DNA of 64,000 nucleotides from assembly GCF_024505145.1 (NCBI RefSeq), contig NZ_JANIAA010000020.1:62001-126000 (forward strand), read 5' to 3'. The notes beneath the pieces are model-generated. The model did not search any database, was not told the DNA's origin, and saw nothing but the letters and a program-made list of their open reading frames with translations. Below, piece by piece: positions 16,482-23,596 of the stretch. The DNA comes from Streptomyces rugosispiralis (lineage in GTDB: Bacteria; Actinomycetota; Actinomycetes; Streptomycetales; Streptomycetaceae). Every line of letters begins with the position of its first letter. The stretch's first letter is position 1. The position numbers were made by a program, and so were the translations under genes.

Positions 16482-16560
16482 ATCCACCTCGCCCGTTAGC
16501 TCCGGATAAGCATTTTTGACCTGCATTTGGTCGTGATCCATACGGTCCCCCCGGCTTCTA

Positions 16561-16588
16561 CAACGCCTGGTCCCATCTGCGGGTTCCC
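16561..16588 (-). promoter_or_regulatory. SigR/SigH-type promoter for sigE
   Basis: On the minus strand GGGAAC (16588-16583), 18 bases, then GTTG (16564-16561). This matches the GGGAAY-N18-GTT form used by thiol-oxidative-stress sigma factors SigR/SigH. It predicts a start of transcription near 16556. Confidence 0.5.
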
Positions 16589-16600
16589 GTGCGCAGCGGA

Positions 16601-16606
16601 TACAGT
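16601..16606 (+). promoter_or_regulatory. -10 box of the O-methyltransferase gene
   Basis: TACAGT five bases before TTG 16612. The predicted transcript starts at or just after that TTG, which bears on the choice of start codon. Confidence 0.45.
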
Positions 16607-16611
16607 CACCG

Positions 16612-17277
16612 TTGCGCCAACTACGGGGACAGGAGAGGGTCATTACCGGCAACCGGCAGACGAGCTGGGCGTTCGCCGACGCGTTCGTCGCCGAGGACGA
16701 AGCCCTTCACTGGGCCCGTGACCGGGCCCGGGAAGCAGGGCTGCGCTCGGTGTCCGCGGGCACCGGCGCCGCGCTGCGGCTGCTCGCTGCCACCGCCGAC
16801 GCCAAGGTCGTCGCCGAGATCGGCACCGGGACGGGCGTCTCCGGGATCCATCTGCTACGCGGAATGCGCCCCGACGGCGTGCTGACCACCGTGGACACCG
16901 AACCGGAGATGCAGCAGTTCGCCCGGCAGGCGTTCCGCGCGGCCGGGTTCACCGGGAACCGGGCACGCTTCATCCCCGGCCGCGCCCTCGACGTGCTGCC
17001 CCGGCTGGCCGACGGCGGATACGACCTGGTCTTCTGCGACGGCGACCGGCTGGAGTGCCTGGACTACCTCGCCGAATCGTTGCGGCTGCTGCGGCCGGGC
17101 GGGCTGGTCTGCTTCGAGGGGGTCTTCACCAACGGGCGGACCGTGGACTCCGCGGCCCAGCCCACGGAGGTGCTGCGGGTGCGCGAGCTGCTGCGGACCG
17201 TACGGGAGTCCACCGTGCTCCAGTCGTCCCTGCTGCCGGTCGGCGACGGCCTGCTCTGCGCGGTCAAGCGGGGCTGA
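16612..17277 (+). CDS. SAM-dependent O-methyltransferase
   Basis: 221 residues. Class I methyltransferase with motif I 'VAEIGTGTGVSGIHLLRGM' binding S-adenosylmethionine, an acidic residue in 'TVDTEPEM', and 'YDLVFCDGD' as motif IV, the pattern of the caffeoyl-CoA O-methyltransferase family; substrate unknown. It is divergent from sigE, as its homologue Rv1220c is in M. tuberculosis. The start is uncertain: TTG 16612 has no ribosome site, while codon 11 is an ATT (16642) with AGGAG at ideal six-base spacing. Coordinates given use the TTG. Repeated copies of its 3' end follow. Confidence 0.85.
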   Translation: MRQLRGQERVITGNRQTSWAFADAFVAEDEALHWARDRAREAGLRSVSAGTGAALRLLAATADAKVVAEIGTGTGVSGIHLLRGMRPDGVLTTVDTEPEMQQFARQAFRAAGFTGNRARFIPGRALDVLPRLADGGYDLVFCDGDRLECLDYLAESLRLLRPGGLVCFEGVFTNGRTVDSAAQPTEVLRVRELLRTVRESTVLQSSLLPVGDGLLCAVKRG

Positions 17278-17405
17278 ATCCCCCGGCCGGGCGGGGCCGA
17301 ATCCTCATGGTGGGGCGGGGCTGAATCCTCACGGCCGGACGGGGCCGAATCCTCATGGTGGGGCGGGCTGAATCCTCACGGCCGGACGGGGCTGAATCCT
17401 CACGA
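17271..17405. repeat. tandem copies of the O-methyltransferase 3' end
   Basis: About six imperfect units of 20-34 bp, each with 'ggggc(t/c)gaatcctcac' or a variant, starting from the coding end 'gcggggctga'. Most carry the stop triplet. Confidence 0.85.
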
Positions 17406-17487
17406 CCGGAACCGGGGGGGGGCCGACCGGACCGGTCCGAACGGCCGGGAGCGGCCGTCCGACGACTCCGGCGGAACCCCCTACGAG

Positions 17488-17534
17488 CGCTGCCCCGGCG
17501 GTCGGTACCTGACGTACCGGCCGCCGGGGCAGCG
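17488..17534. terminator. bidirectional hairpin terminator
   Basis: A 21-bp stem with one G-T mismatch and a five-base loop, arms 17488-17508 and 17514-17534, between the convergent O-methyltransferase and DUF3117 genes. Confidence 0.8.
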
Positions 17535-17560
17535 CGCGGGTGATGGTGGGCCGCAAGCCG

Positions 17561-17728
17561 TCAGCCGACAACCTTCTTCAGGGCGTCGCCGAGGGCGTCG
17601 GCCTCGTCCGGTGTCAGCTCGACGACGAGCCGACCGCCGCCTTCGAGCGGAACGCGCATGACGATGCCCCGCCCCTCCTTGGTCACCTCGAGCGGGCCGT
17701 CGCCCGTCCGCGGCTTCATGGCCGCCAT
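17561..17728 (-). CDS. DUF3117 small conserved protein
   Basis: 55 residues from 'MAAMKPRTGDGPLEVTKEG' to 'DALGDALKKVVG'. It is almost invariant across actinobacteria (Rv1211 in M. tuberculosis, from memory), with a beta-rich core and an acidic helix; function unknown. ATG 17728 follows AAGGGGA at six bases. Monocistronic, with a terminator downstream. Confidence 0.92.
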   Translation of the reverse strand: MAAMKPRTGDGPLEVTKEGRGIVMRVPLEGGGRLVVELTPDEADALGDALKKVVG

Positions 17729-18075
17729 GCTCGTTCCCCTTCCTGAAACCAGCTCATCGCAGCCGACAACCCAGGTGTCACCGGCATCGAACACGTTGCT
17801 TCCCCTTCATTATCCCGCATGGCACGACCCGATGACCAACATCGGTCGGCAACGCCTGTGCGAGGCGTTCCCCCAAAACCACTCAATTCGGGGAGGGGAT
17901 CGCGGTAGCGTACGCCCGCCGTCACCGAACGAAGGGTCGGTTCTTTGACGCAGGTCACATGTCGGTCGGTCATGATCTCCGGCATGCTGTGCGCTGACCG
18001 CCGCGGCAGGCCCCCTTCCGGGCCCGCCGATGCGGCCACAGCCCGAGCCGCCCGCCCCACCCCCGGAGGACCGCC
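17729..18075. other. 347-bp divergent intergenic region
   Basis: Lies between the DUF3117 gene and the enoyl-CoA hydratase-like gene. It contains 'ttgacgcaggtcacatgtcg' at 17944, whose TTGACG could be a -35 box for the hydratase gene, and a TAGCGT at about 17906. No gene is seen. Confidence 0.6.
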
Positions 18076-18882
18076 ATGGCCGACACCGTGCTCTACGACC
18101 TCACCGAGGGTCTCGCGACGATCACGCTGAATCGTCCCGACGCGATGAACGCCCTGAACATCGACACCAAGGAGGCGCTGCGCGACGCGCTGCTGGAGGC
18201 CGCCGAGAGCCCGGCGGTACGGGCCGTGCTGCTCACCGGCTCCGGGCCGCGCGCCTTCTGCGTCGGCCAGGACCTCAAGGAGCACATCGGCCTGCTGGCC
18301 GCCGACCGCGACGGCAGCGGCGAGGGCTCGACCATGAACACGGTGGCGCTGCACTACAACCCGATCGTCACCGCGATCGCCGGGATGCCGAAGCCGGTGG
18401 TCGCCGCGGTGAACGGCGTCGCGGCGGGCGCCGGGGCGGGCTTCGCCTTCGCCGCCGACTACCGGATCGTCGCCGACACGGCCTCCTTCAACACCTCCTT
18501 CGCCGGGGTCGCGCTGACCGCCGACTCGGGCGTCTCCTGGACCCTTCAGCGGCTGATCGGCTACGGCCGGGCGGCGGATCTGCTGCTCTTCCCGCGCACC
18601 ATCGACGCCCAGGAGGCGCTCGGCCTGGGCATCGCCCACCAGGTGGTCCCGGCGGAGGAACTGGCCTCCCGGGCGGCGGCGGTCGCCCGGCGGCTGGCCG
18701 AGGGCCCCACCGCGGCCTATGCCGCGATCAAGGAGTCCCTGGCCTTCGCCGCGGGCCACACCCTCACCGAGGCCCTGGCCATGGAGGACGAGCTGCAGCG
18801 CCGCGCGGGGGCCTCGGACGACCACGCGATCGCGGTGAACGCGTTCGTGAACAAGGAGAAGCCGAGGTTCACCGGCCGCTGA
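18076..18882 (+). CDS. enoyl-CoA hydratase/isomerase family protein
   Basis: 268 residues of the crotonase fold. 'RAFCVGQDLKEH' and 'KPVVAAVNGVAAGAGAGFAFAADYRI' carry the oxyanion-hole residues. The second catalytic position near 'TADSGVSWTLQRLIG' has Asp, not the Glu of true hydratases, as in PaaG-type isomerases, so a ring-opening isomerase or related step in aromatic or fatty-acid breakdown is a better guess than simple hydration. ATG 18076 follows GGAGG at six bases. No pathway partners are adjacent. Confidence 0.86.
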   Translation: MADTVLYDLTEGLATITLNRPDAMNALNIDTKEALRDALLEAAESPAVRAVLLTGSGPRAFCVGQDLKEHIGLLAADRDGSGEGSTMNTVALHYNPIVTAIAGMPKPVVAAVNGVAAGAGAGFAFAADYRIVADTASFNTSFAGVALTADSGVSWTLQRLIGYGRAADLLLFPRTIDAQEALGLGIAHQVVPAEELASRAAAVARRLAEGPTAAYAAIKESLAFAAGHTLTEALAMEDELQRRAGASDDHAIAVNAFVNKEKPRFTGR

Positions 18883-18935
18883 CGGGACCCCGCCCCGACC
18901 CCGGCCCCGACCCCGGCCACCGGCGGCCGGGGCGC

Positions 18936-19532
18936 TCAGACCGCGTCGCGGACATGGCAGTCGGCCAGATGGTCGTTGACCAGGCCGCACGCCTGCATCA
19001 GCGCGTACGCCGTGGTGGGGCCGACGAAGCGGAAGCCGTGCTTCTTGAGGTCGCGGCTGAGGGCCGTGGACTCCGGGGTGATCGCGGGGACGTCGGCGAA
19101 GGTCCGCGGGACCGGGCGGCCGTCGGGCGCCGGGGCGTGGGACCAGATCAGCTCGCTCAGCTCACCGGGCTCCAGCGCCGCCGCGGCACGGGCGTTGGCG
19201 ATCGTGGCGGCGATCTTGGCCCGGTTGCGGATGATTCCGGGGTCGGCGAGCAGCCGCTCCTCGTCGGCCTCGGTGAACTCCGCGACCTTCTTGATCGAGA
19301 AGTCGGCGAAGGCGGCCCGGAACCCCTCCCGGCGGCGCAGGATCGTCAGCCAGGACAGCCCGGACTGGAACGCCTCCAGGGAGACCCGCTCATAGAGCGC
19401 GTCGTCGCCGTGGACCGGGCGGCCCCACTCCGTGTCGTGGTAGACGCGGTAGTCGGCCATGGTCTCGCTCTCCAGACCCCATGGACAGCGCGGCAGACCG
19501 TCCGGCCCCTCGACGACACCCTGCTCGCTCAT
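18936..19532 (-). CDS. tag: DNA-3-methyladenine glycosylase I
   Basis: 198 residues. 'RCPWGLESETMADYRVYHDTEWGRPVHGDDALYERVSLEAF' region is the Tag signature with Cys and His zinc ligands; the C-terminal 'LMQACGLVNDHLADCHV' provides the other His and Cys. The helix 'WLTILRRREGFRAAF' is also typical. It removes 3-methyladenine from alkylated DNA in base-excision repair. ATG 19532 overlaps the stop of the DivIVA-like gene by four bases (ATGA), so they form an operon, as tagA and Rv1209 do in M. tuberculosis. Confidence 0.93.
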   Translation of the reverse strand: MSEQGVVEGPDGLPRCPWGLESETMADYRVYHDTEWGRPVHGDDALYERVSLEAFQSGLSWLTILRRREGFRAAFADFSIKKVAEFTEADEERLLADPGIIRNRAKIAATIANARAAAALEPGELSELIWSHAPAPDGRPVPRTFADVPAITPESTALSRDLKKHGFRFVGPTTAYALMQACGLVNDHLADCHVRDAV

Positions 19533-20041
19533 GCGCCATGCCCTTCGTAACCGCGGCCCTCGAAGCCGTTTCCGTCGAAACCGATCCCGTCGAAGCCCCT
19601 GCCCTCGAAGCCCCTGCCCTCGAAGCCGCCGTCCTCGAGGCCGCGCCGCTCGGGGCCGGGGTCCTCGAGGCCGGCCGGTCCGAAGCCATGGTCGCTCTCC
19701 GGGGCCGACAGCGGATCGGGGCCGGGCCCGGAGGGCGACAAGGGCTTCGGGCGCGGACCGGCGAGCGCCGCCTCCAGCTCGGCGATCCGGGCGTCGCGCT
19801 CGGCGAGCTCGGCGCCGAGGCGGCCCAGCACATCGTCCACGTCCGCCATCCGGTAGCCACGCAGCGTCATGGGGAGCCGCAGCGACTCCACATCGGCACG
19901 CGCCAGCGGCCGGTCCGCGGGCAGCGGATCGTCCAGCCGGTCCGGGGGCGCCTCGGCGAGCGGGCCGTCACCGCCGCCGACGACGGCGAGCGTGACCCCG
20001 CCGACCACAACGACCAGCGCGATCAGCAAGAACAAGAACAC
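19529..20041 (-). CDS. membrane-anchored DivIVA-like protein with Gly-Phe repeat tail
   Basis: 170 residues. A single N-terminal membrane helix ('FLFLLIALVVVVGGVTLAVV') is followed by the DivIVA-type motif 'LRGYRMADVDDVLGRLGAELAERDARIAELEAAL', which becomes a coiled coil. The last ~40 residues are an odd tandem repeat of G-F-(E/D)-G-(R/N/I). A role in cell-envelope organisation is possible but unproven. GTG 20041 with GGGGAG upstream was preferred over ATG 20119, because the only visible promoter (-10 at 20091-20096) would start transcription between the two. Divergent from folP2. Confidence 0.75.
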   Translation of the reverse strand: MFLFLLIALVVVVGGVTLAVVGGGDGPLAEAPPDRLDDPLPADRPLARADVESLRLPMTLRGYRMADVDDVLGRLGAELAERDARIAELEAALAGPRPKPLSPSGPGPDPLSAPESDHGFGPAGLEDPGPERRGLEDGGFEGRGFEGRGFDGIGFDGNGFEGRGYEGHGA

Positions 20042-20090
20042 GGTGATCGTCTCCCCGTCAGATGCATGGTTGAGTCTGTGTCCGTCGGCC

Positions 20091-20139
20091 TCGATAACTG
20101 TCTGCCCCGATCGTGCCATGCCCCTCCGACAGTTATCGT
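20091..20139. promoter_or_regulatory. divergent promoters with shared GACAGTTATCG element
   Basis: The 11-mer GACAGTTATCG occurs on the plus strand at 20128-20138 and on the minus strand at 20102-20092, pointing outward towards folP2 and the DivIVA-like gene. Each contains a TATCGT/TATCGA -10 candidate. Confidence 0.5.
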
Positions 20140-20178
20140 CGCTGCCCGCAACCTGGAAGAAGACGTGAGGGAAGTTCG

Positions 20179-21039
20179 ATGCTGCGGCTGGGACGACGTG
20201 AGTTCGGCGAGAACGACCGGGTGATCATGGCGATCGTGAACCGGACGCCGGATTCCTTCTACGACCAGGGTGCGACCTTCCGCGACGAGCCCGCCCTGAC
20301 CCGGGTGGAGCAGGCGATCGCGGACGGCGCCGCGATCATCGACGTCGGCGGTGTCAAGGCCGGTCCGGGCGACGAGGTGAGCGCCGAGGAGGAGGCGCGC
20401 CGCACGGTGGGCTTCGTGGCCGAGGTGCGCAGGCGCCATCCGGACGTGGTGATCAGCGTGGACACCTGGCGCCATGAGGTCGGCGAGGCGGTCTGCGCCG
20501 CGGGCGCGGATGTGCTGAACGACGCGTGGGGCGGGGTCGACCCCAAGCTGGCCGAGGTCGCCGCCCGGTACGGCGCCGGGCTGGTGTGCACCCACGCGGG
20601 CGGGGCCCGGCCGCGCACCCGGCCGCACCGGATCGGCTACGACGATGTGGTGGAGGACATCCTGCGGGTCACCCTGGAGCTCGCGGAGCGCGCCGTCGAG
20701 CTGGGGGTGCGGCGCGACGGGATCATGATCGACCCGGGCCATGACTTCGGTAAGAACACCCGCCACTCACTGGAGGCGACGCGCCGGCTGAGCGAGCTGA
20801 CGGAGACCGGCTGGCCCGTCCTGGTCTCGCTGTCCAACAAGGACTTCGTCGGCGAGAGCCTGGACCGCCCGGTCAAGGAGCGGCTGATCGGCACGCTCGC
20901 GACGACCGCCGTATCGGCCTGGCTGGGGGCCCAGATCTACCGGGTGCACGAGGTGGCGGAGACCCGTCAGGTGCTGGACATGGTGTCGTCCATCGCGGGC
21001 CACCGGCCCCCGGCGGTCGCCCGCCGGGGACTGGCCTGA
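20179..21039 (+). CDS. folP2: dihydropteroate synthase paralogue, FolP2 type
   Basis: 286 residues with the TIM-barrel pattern of dihydropteroate synthase: 'MAIVNRTPDSFYDQGATF', 'DVGGVKAGPGDEVS', 'DPGHDFGKNTRHSLEA'. Several key folate-enzyme loops differ: the usual GESTRPG is GGVKAGPG, and the late S-R-K is S-N-K ('SLSNKDFVGE'). These changes match the FolP2 paralogue of mycobacteria, which I recall does not supply dihydropteroate synthase activity. A different substrate is therefore likely. ATG 20179 follows GAGGGAAG. The gene pairs divergently with the DivIVA-like gene; gpgS, which follows folP2 in mycobacteria, is absent. Confidence 0.82.
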   Translation: MLRLGRREFGENDRVIMAIVNRTPDSFYDQGATFRDEPALTRVEQAIADGAAIIDVGGVKAGPGDEVSAEEEARRTVGFVAEVRRRHPDVVISVDTWRHEVGEAVCAAGADVLNDAWGGVDPKLAEVAARYGAGLVCTHAGGARPRTRPHRIGYDDVVEDILRVTLELAERAVELGVRRDGIMIDPGHDFGKNTRHSLEATRRLSELTETGWPVLVSLSNKDFVGESLDRPVKERLIGTLATTAVSAWLGAQIYRVHEVAETRQVLDMVSSIAGHRPPAVARRGLA

Positions 21040-21092
21040 GTGGACCGTAAGGAGCCCGAGTGGACCGTTACGGAGACGGGAGACGGGCCCGG

Positions 21093-21842
21093 TCAGGGGC
21101 CGGACTCCTTGGTCACCAGGTCGATCACCTCGTCGATGTCATCGGTGAGGTGGAACAGGTCCAGGTCGTGCGGGGACGCCTTGCCCTCGGCGATGAGGGT
21201 GTTGGTGAGCCAGTCGACCAGGCCCTTCCAGTAGGCGCTGCCGAACAGGACGATCGGGAAGCGGGTGACCTTCTTGGTCTGCACGAGGGTGAGCGCCTCG
21301 AAGCACTCGTCGAGCGTGCCGAGCCCGCCGGGCAGCACCACGAACCCCTGGGCGTACTTCACGAACATCGTCTTCCGCACGAAGAAGTAGCGGAAGTTGA
21401 CCCCGATGTCGACGTACGGGTTCAGGCCCTGTTCGTACGGCAGCTCGATGCCCAGGCCGACCGAGACACCGCCCGCCTCGGTCGCACCGCGGTTGGCCGC
21501 CTCCATCGCGCCGGGGCCGCCGCCGGTGATCACCCCGAAGCCCGCCTCCGCGAGGGCCCGGCCGATCCGCACCCCCGCCTCGTACTCCGGGGACCCCTCG
21601 GGCGTACGGGCGGAACCGAACACGCTGATCGCCCGGCCCAGCTCCGCCAGGGTGCCGAAGCCCTCGACGAACTCCGACTGGATGCGCATCACCCGGAACG
21701 GGTCCTCATGCACCCAGTGGGTGGCCCCCTGGGTGTCCAGGAGCCGCTGGTCGGTCGTCTCGGGTCGCATCTGATGGCGGCGGCGCACGACCGGGCCCAG
21801 ACGCTGCTCCCGCAGCGCTCGCTCTTCTTCGGCGTTGCCCAC
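21093..21842 (-). CDS. LOG family protein, cytokinin-nucleotide phosphoribohydrolase type
   Basis: 249 residues with the two LOG signatures, 'GGGPGAMEAANRGATEAGG' and 'PGGLGTLDECFEALTLVQ'. LOG proteins cleave the ribosyl bond of N6-substituted adenosine monophosphates to free the base and ribose 5-phosphate; the older label is lysine decarboxylase. The ~65-residue N-terminal extension ('LREQRLGPVVRRRHQ') is usual in actinobacteria. GTG 21842 follows AAGGGAG. Convergent with folP2, homologous in position to Rv1205. Confidence 0.87.
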   Translation of the reverse strand: MGNAEEERALREQRLGPVVRRRHQMRPETTDQRLLDTQGATHWVHEDPFRVMRIQSEFVEGFGTLAELGRAISVFGSARTPEGSPEYEAGVRIGRALAEAGFGVITGGGPGAMEAANRGATEAGGVSVGLGIELPYEQGLNPYVDIGVNFRYFFVRKTMFVKYAQGFVVLPGGLGTLDECFEALTLVQTKKVTRFPIVLFGSAYWKGLVDWLTNTLIAEGKASPHDLDLFHLTDDIDEVIDLVTKESGP

Positions 21843-22391
21843 TGAGTGCTCCCTTCGCCAAGACCAAGATCTGGTCAAAGATCTGTGCTTCAGGGTAGGC
21901 CCCTTGGACGGCAAACAGCCGAAATCCGGGCCACGGTCACCCACCGAACCGCTGATCACACAGGTGCACGGTCCGCCGGCGCCGCTACGGGGTGCCCGGT
22001 GGGGGTCTCTCTCCCCTCCCCGCCCCTTCCCGGCACCTGACGATATGCGGCTCCGCCGCGTGGGGGGCTCCGCCCCTGGCCCCCCGGCGCCCGCGGCACA
22101 GCCGCCATACCGACGCCACGGGGAGGGGCGGAGCCCCGGCTCAGGGGCCTGGAGCGGAGCCCCGGACCGGGTCCCCCCAGCCCAGGGGCCTGGAGCGGAA
22201 CCCCGGACCGGGTCTGGGGCGGAGCCCCGGACCGGGGCCTTGAGCAGAGCCCCGGACCGGGGGCTGGGGCAGAACCGCGGACCGGGGGCTGGGGCAGAGC
22301 CCCCGCGTGGCGGAGCCGTATGGAGCCGTATATCGATGCTGTCGGGGAGGGGAACAGCCCGCTGTGGGCGTTGCGGTTCGTCGGGTAGTCG
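21843..22391. repeat. 549-bp gap filled with GC-rich repeats
   Basis: From about 22008 to 22380 the gap is repetitive. The left edge has 'cccctccccgccccttccc' and the right edge the complementary 'ggggaggggaacagcccgc', as in the elements at 25.4 and 53.6 kb. Inside, 22161-22303 holds about six drifted units of 'ggagc(g/a)gagccccggaccggg'. No gene is seen. Confidence 0.8.
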
Positions 22392-23462
22392 CTAGTGGGT
22401 CAGCCAGGTCCGCAGTCGTTCTTCGGCCTCCAGGACGGCGGCGACCGGAACGTGCTCCTCGCGGGTGTGGGCCAGCTTCGGATCGCCGGGGCCGTAGTTC
22501 ACGGCGGGCACGCCGAGTGCCGAGAAGCGGGCCACATCGGTCCAGGCGTCCTTGGGGGCCACCTCCACCCCGAGCGTCGCCACGAGGGCGGCGGCCGACG
22601 GGTGGGCGAGACCGGGCAGGGCGCCGGGCGCGCTGTCGGTGAGCTCGACCTCGAAGCCGGTGAAGACCTCGCGGACGTGGGCGAGCGCCTCCTCCTCGGA
22701 GCGGTCCGGGGCGAAGCGGAAGTTCACCGTCACCGTGCAGAAGTCGGGGATGACATTGGTCGCGTGGCCGCCCTCGATCGTCACGGCGTTGAGGCCCTCG
22801 CGGTAGGTGAGCCCGTCGATCTCCGCCCGCCGGGGCACGTAACCGGCCAGCCGGTCCAGGATCGGCGCGGCCTTGTGGATGGCGTTCTCGCCGAGCCAGC
22901 TGCGCGCGGAGTGGGCGCGCCGGCCCTGGGTGCTCACGCGTACCCGCAGCGTGCCCTGGCAGCCGCCCTCGACCTTGCCGTCGGTGGGCTCCAGCAGTAC
23001 GGCGAAGTCCCCGGCCAGCCACTCGGGGTGGTTCCTGGCCAGCCGCCCCAGCCCGTTGAGCTCGGCGGCGACCTCCTCGTGGTCGTAGAAGACGAAGGTC
23101 AGGTCGCGGTTGGGCGCGGGCACGGTGGCGGCCATGCGCAGCTGTACGGCGACGCCGGACTTCATGTCGGAGGTGCCGCAGCCCCACAGCACGCCGTCGT
23201 CGTCGAGGCGCGAGGGCACGTTGTCGGCGATCGGCACGGTGTCCAGATGGCCCGCCAGCACGACCCGCTCGTCCCGGCCCAGGTTGGTGCGGGCCACGAC
23301 GGCGTCCCCGTCCCGGTCGACCGTCAGGTGCGGCAGGGCCCGCAGGGCCTGCTCCACGGCGTCGGCGAGCGGCTTCTCCTCACCGCTGACCGAGGGGAAG
23401 TCGACGAGCCGGGCGGTGAGCCGGGCCGCGTCCAGGGACAGGTCGAGTGCTGGGTGTGCCAT
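22392..23462 (-). CDS. dapE: succinyl-diaminopimelate desuccinylase
   Basis: 356 residues, M20 metallopeptidase fold. 'LAGHLDTVPIADN' gives the first His/Asp, 'GCGTSDMKSGVAV' the bridging Asp, and 'FVFYDHEEV' the catalytic Glu pair; 'TYREGLNAVTIEGGHATNVIPD' and 'NYGPGDPKLAHTREEHV' complete the DapE actinobacterial type. It hydrolyses N-succinyl-LL-diaminopimelate in lysine and peptidoglycan-precursor synthesis. The aminotransferase of the same path (dapC) is 2.3 kb away. ATG 23462 is supported by a leaderless -10 box seven bases upstream. Confidence 0.93.
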   Translation of the reverse strand: MAHPALDLSLDAARLTARLVDFPSVSGEEKPLADAVEQALRALPHLTVDRDGDAVVARTNLGRDERVVLAGHLDTVPIADNVPSRLDDDGVLWGCGTSDMKSGVAVQLRMAATVPAPNRDLTFVFYDHEEVAAELNGLGRLARNHPEWLAGDFAVLLEPTDGKVEGGCQGTLRVRVSTQGRRAHSARSWLGENAIHKAAPILDRLAGYVPRRAEIDGLTYREGLNAVTIEGGHATNVIPDFCTVTVNFRFAPDRSEEEALAHVREVFTGFEVELTDSAPGALPGLAHPSAAALVATLGVEVAPKDAWTDVARFSALGVPAVNYGPGDPKLAHTREEHVPVAAVLEAEERLRTWLTH

Positions 23463-23469
23463 ACCCGCG

Positions 23470-23475
23470 ACCCTA
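23470..23475 (-). promoter_or_regulatory. leaderless -10 box of dapE
   Basis: TAGGGT on the minus strand, seven bases before ATG 23462. Confidence 0.55.
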
Positions 23476-23583
23476 GCCGGTCGGCCCGCGCGCCCGGCCG
23501 CCCCGGCCACCGGCCGCCCCCGGCCAACGTGGCGTTCCCCACCCCGCACCCGGGAACCGGAAACAGGCCGCCCGAGGCTCCAG

Positions 23584-23589
23584 TACCGT
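23584..23589 (+). promoter_or_regulatory. leaderless -10 box of the 23597 gene
   Basis: TACCGT seven bases before GTG 23597. It overlaps the alternative GTG at 23588, which is therefore unlikely to be the start. Confidence 0.5.
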
Positions 23590-23596
23590 GTGGCCC

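Noticed and set aside
17271..17405. CRISPR-like repetition after the O-methyltransferase
   Set aside because: The repeat unit derives from the gene's own 3' end and there are no spacers.
22008..22380. CRISPR-like repetition in the LOG-dapE gap
   Set aside because: Units are contiguous and drifted, with no unique spacers and no cas genes, so this is a tandem repeat inside an intergenic element.
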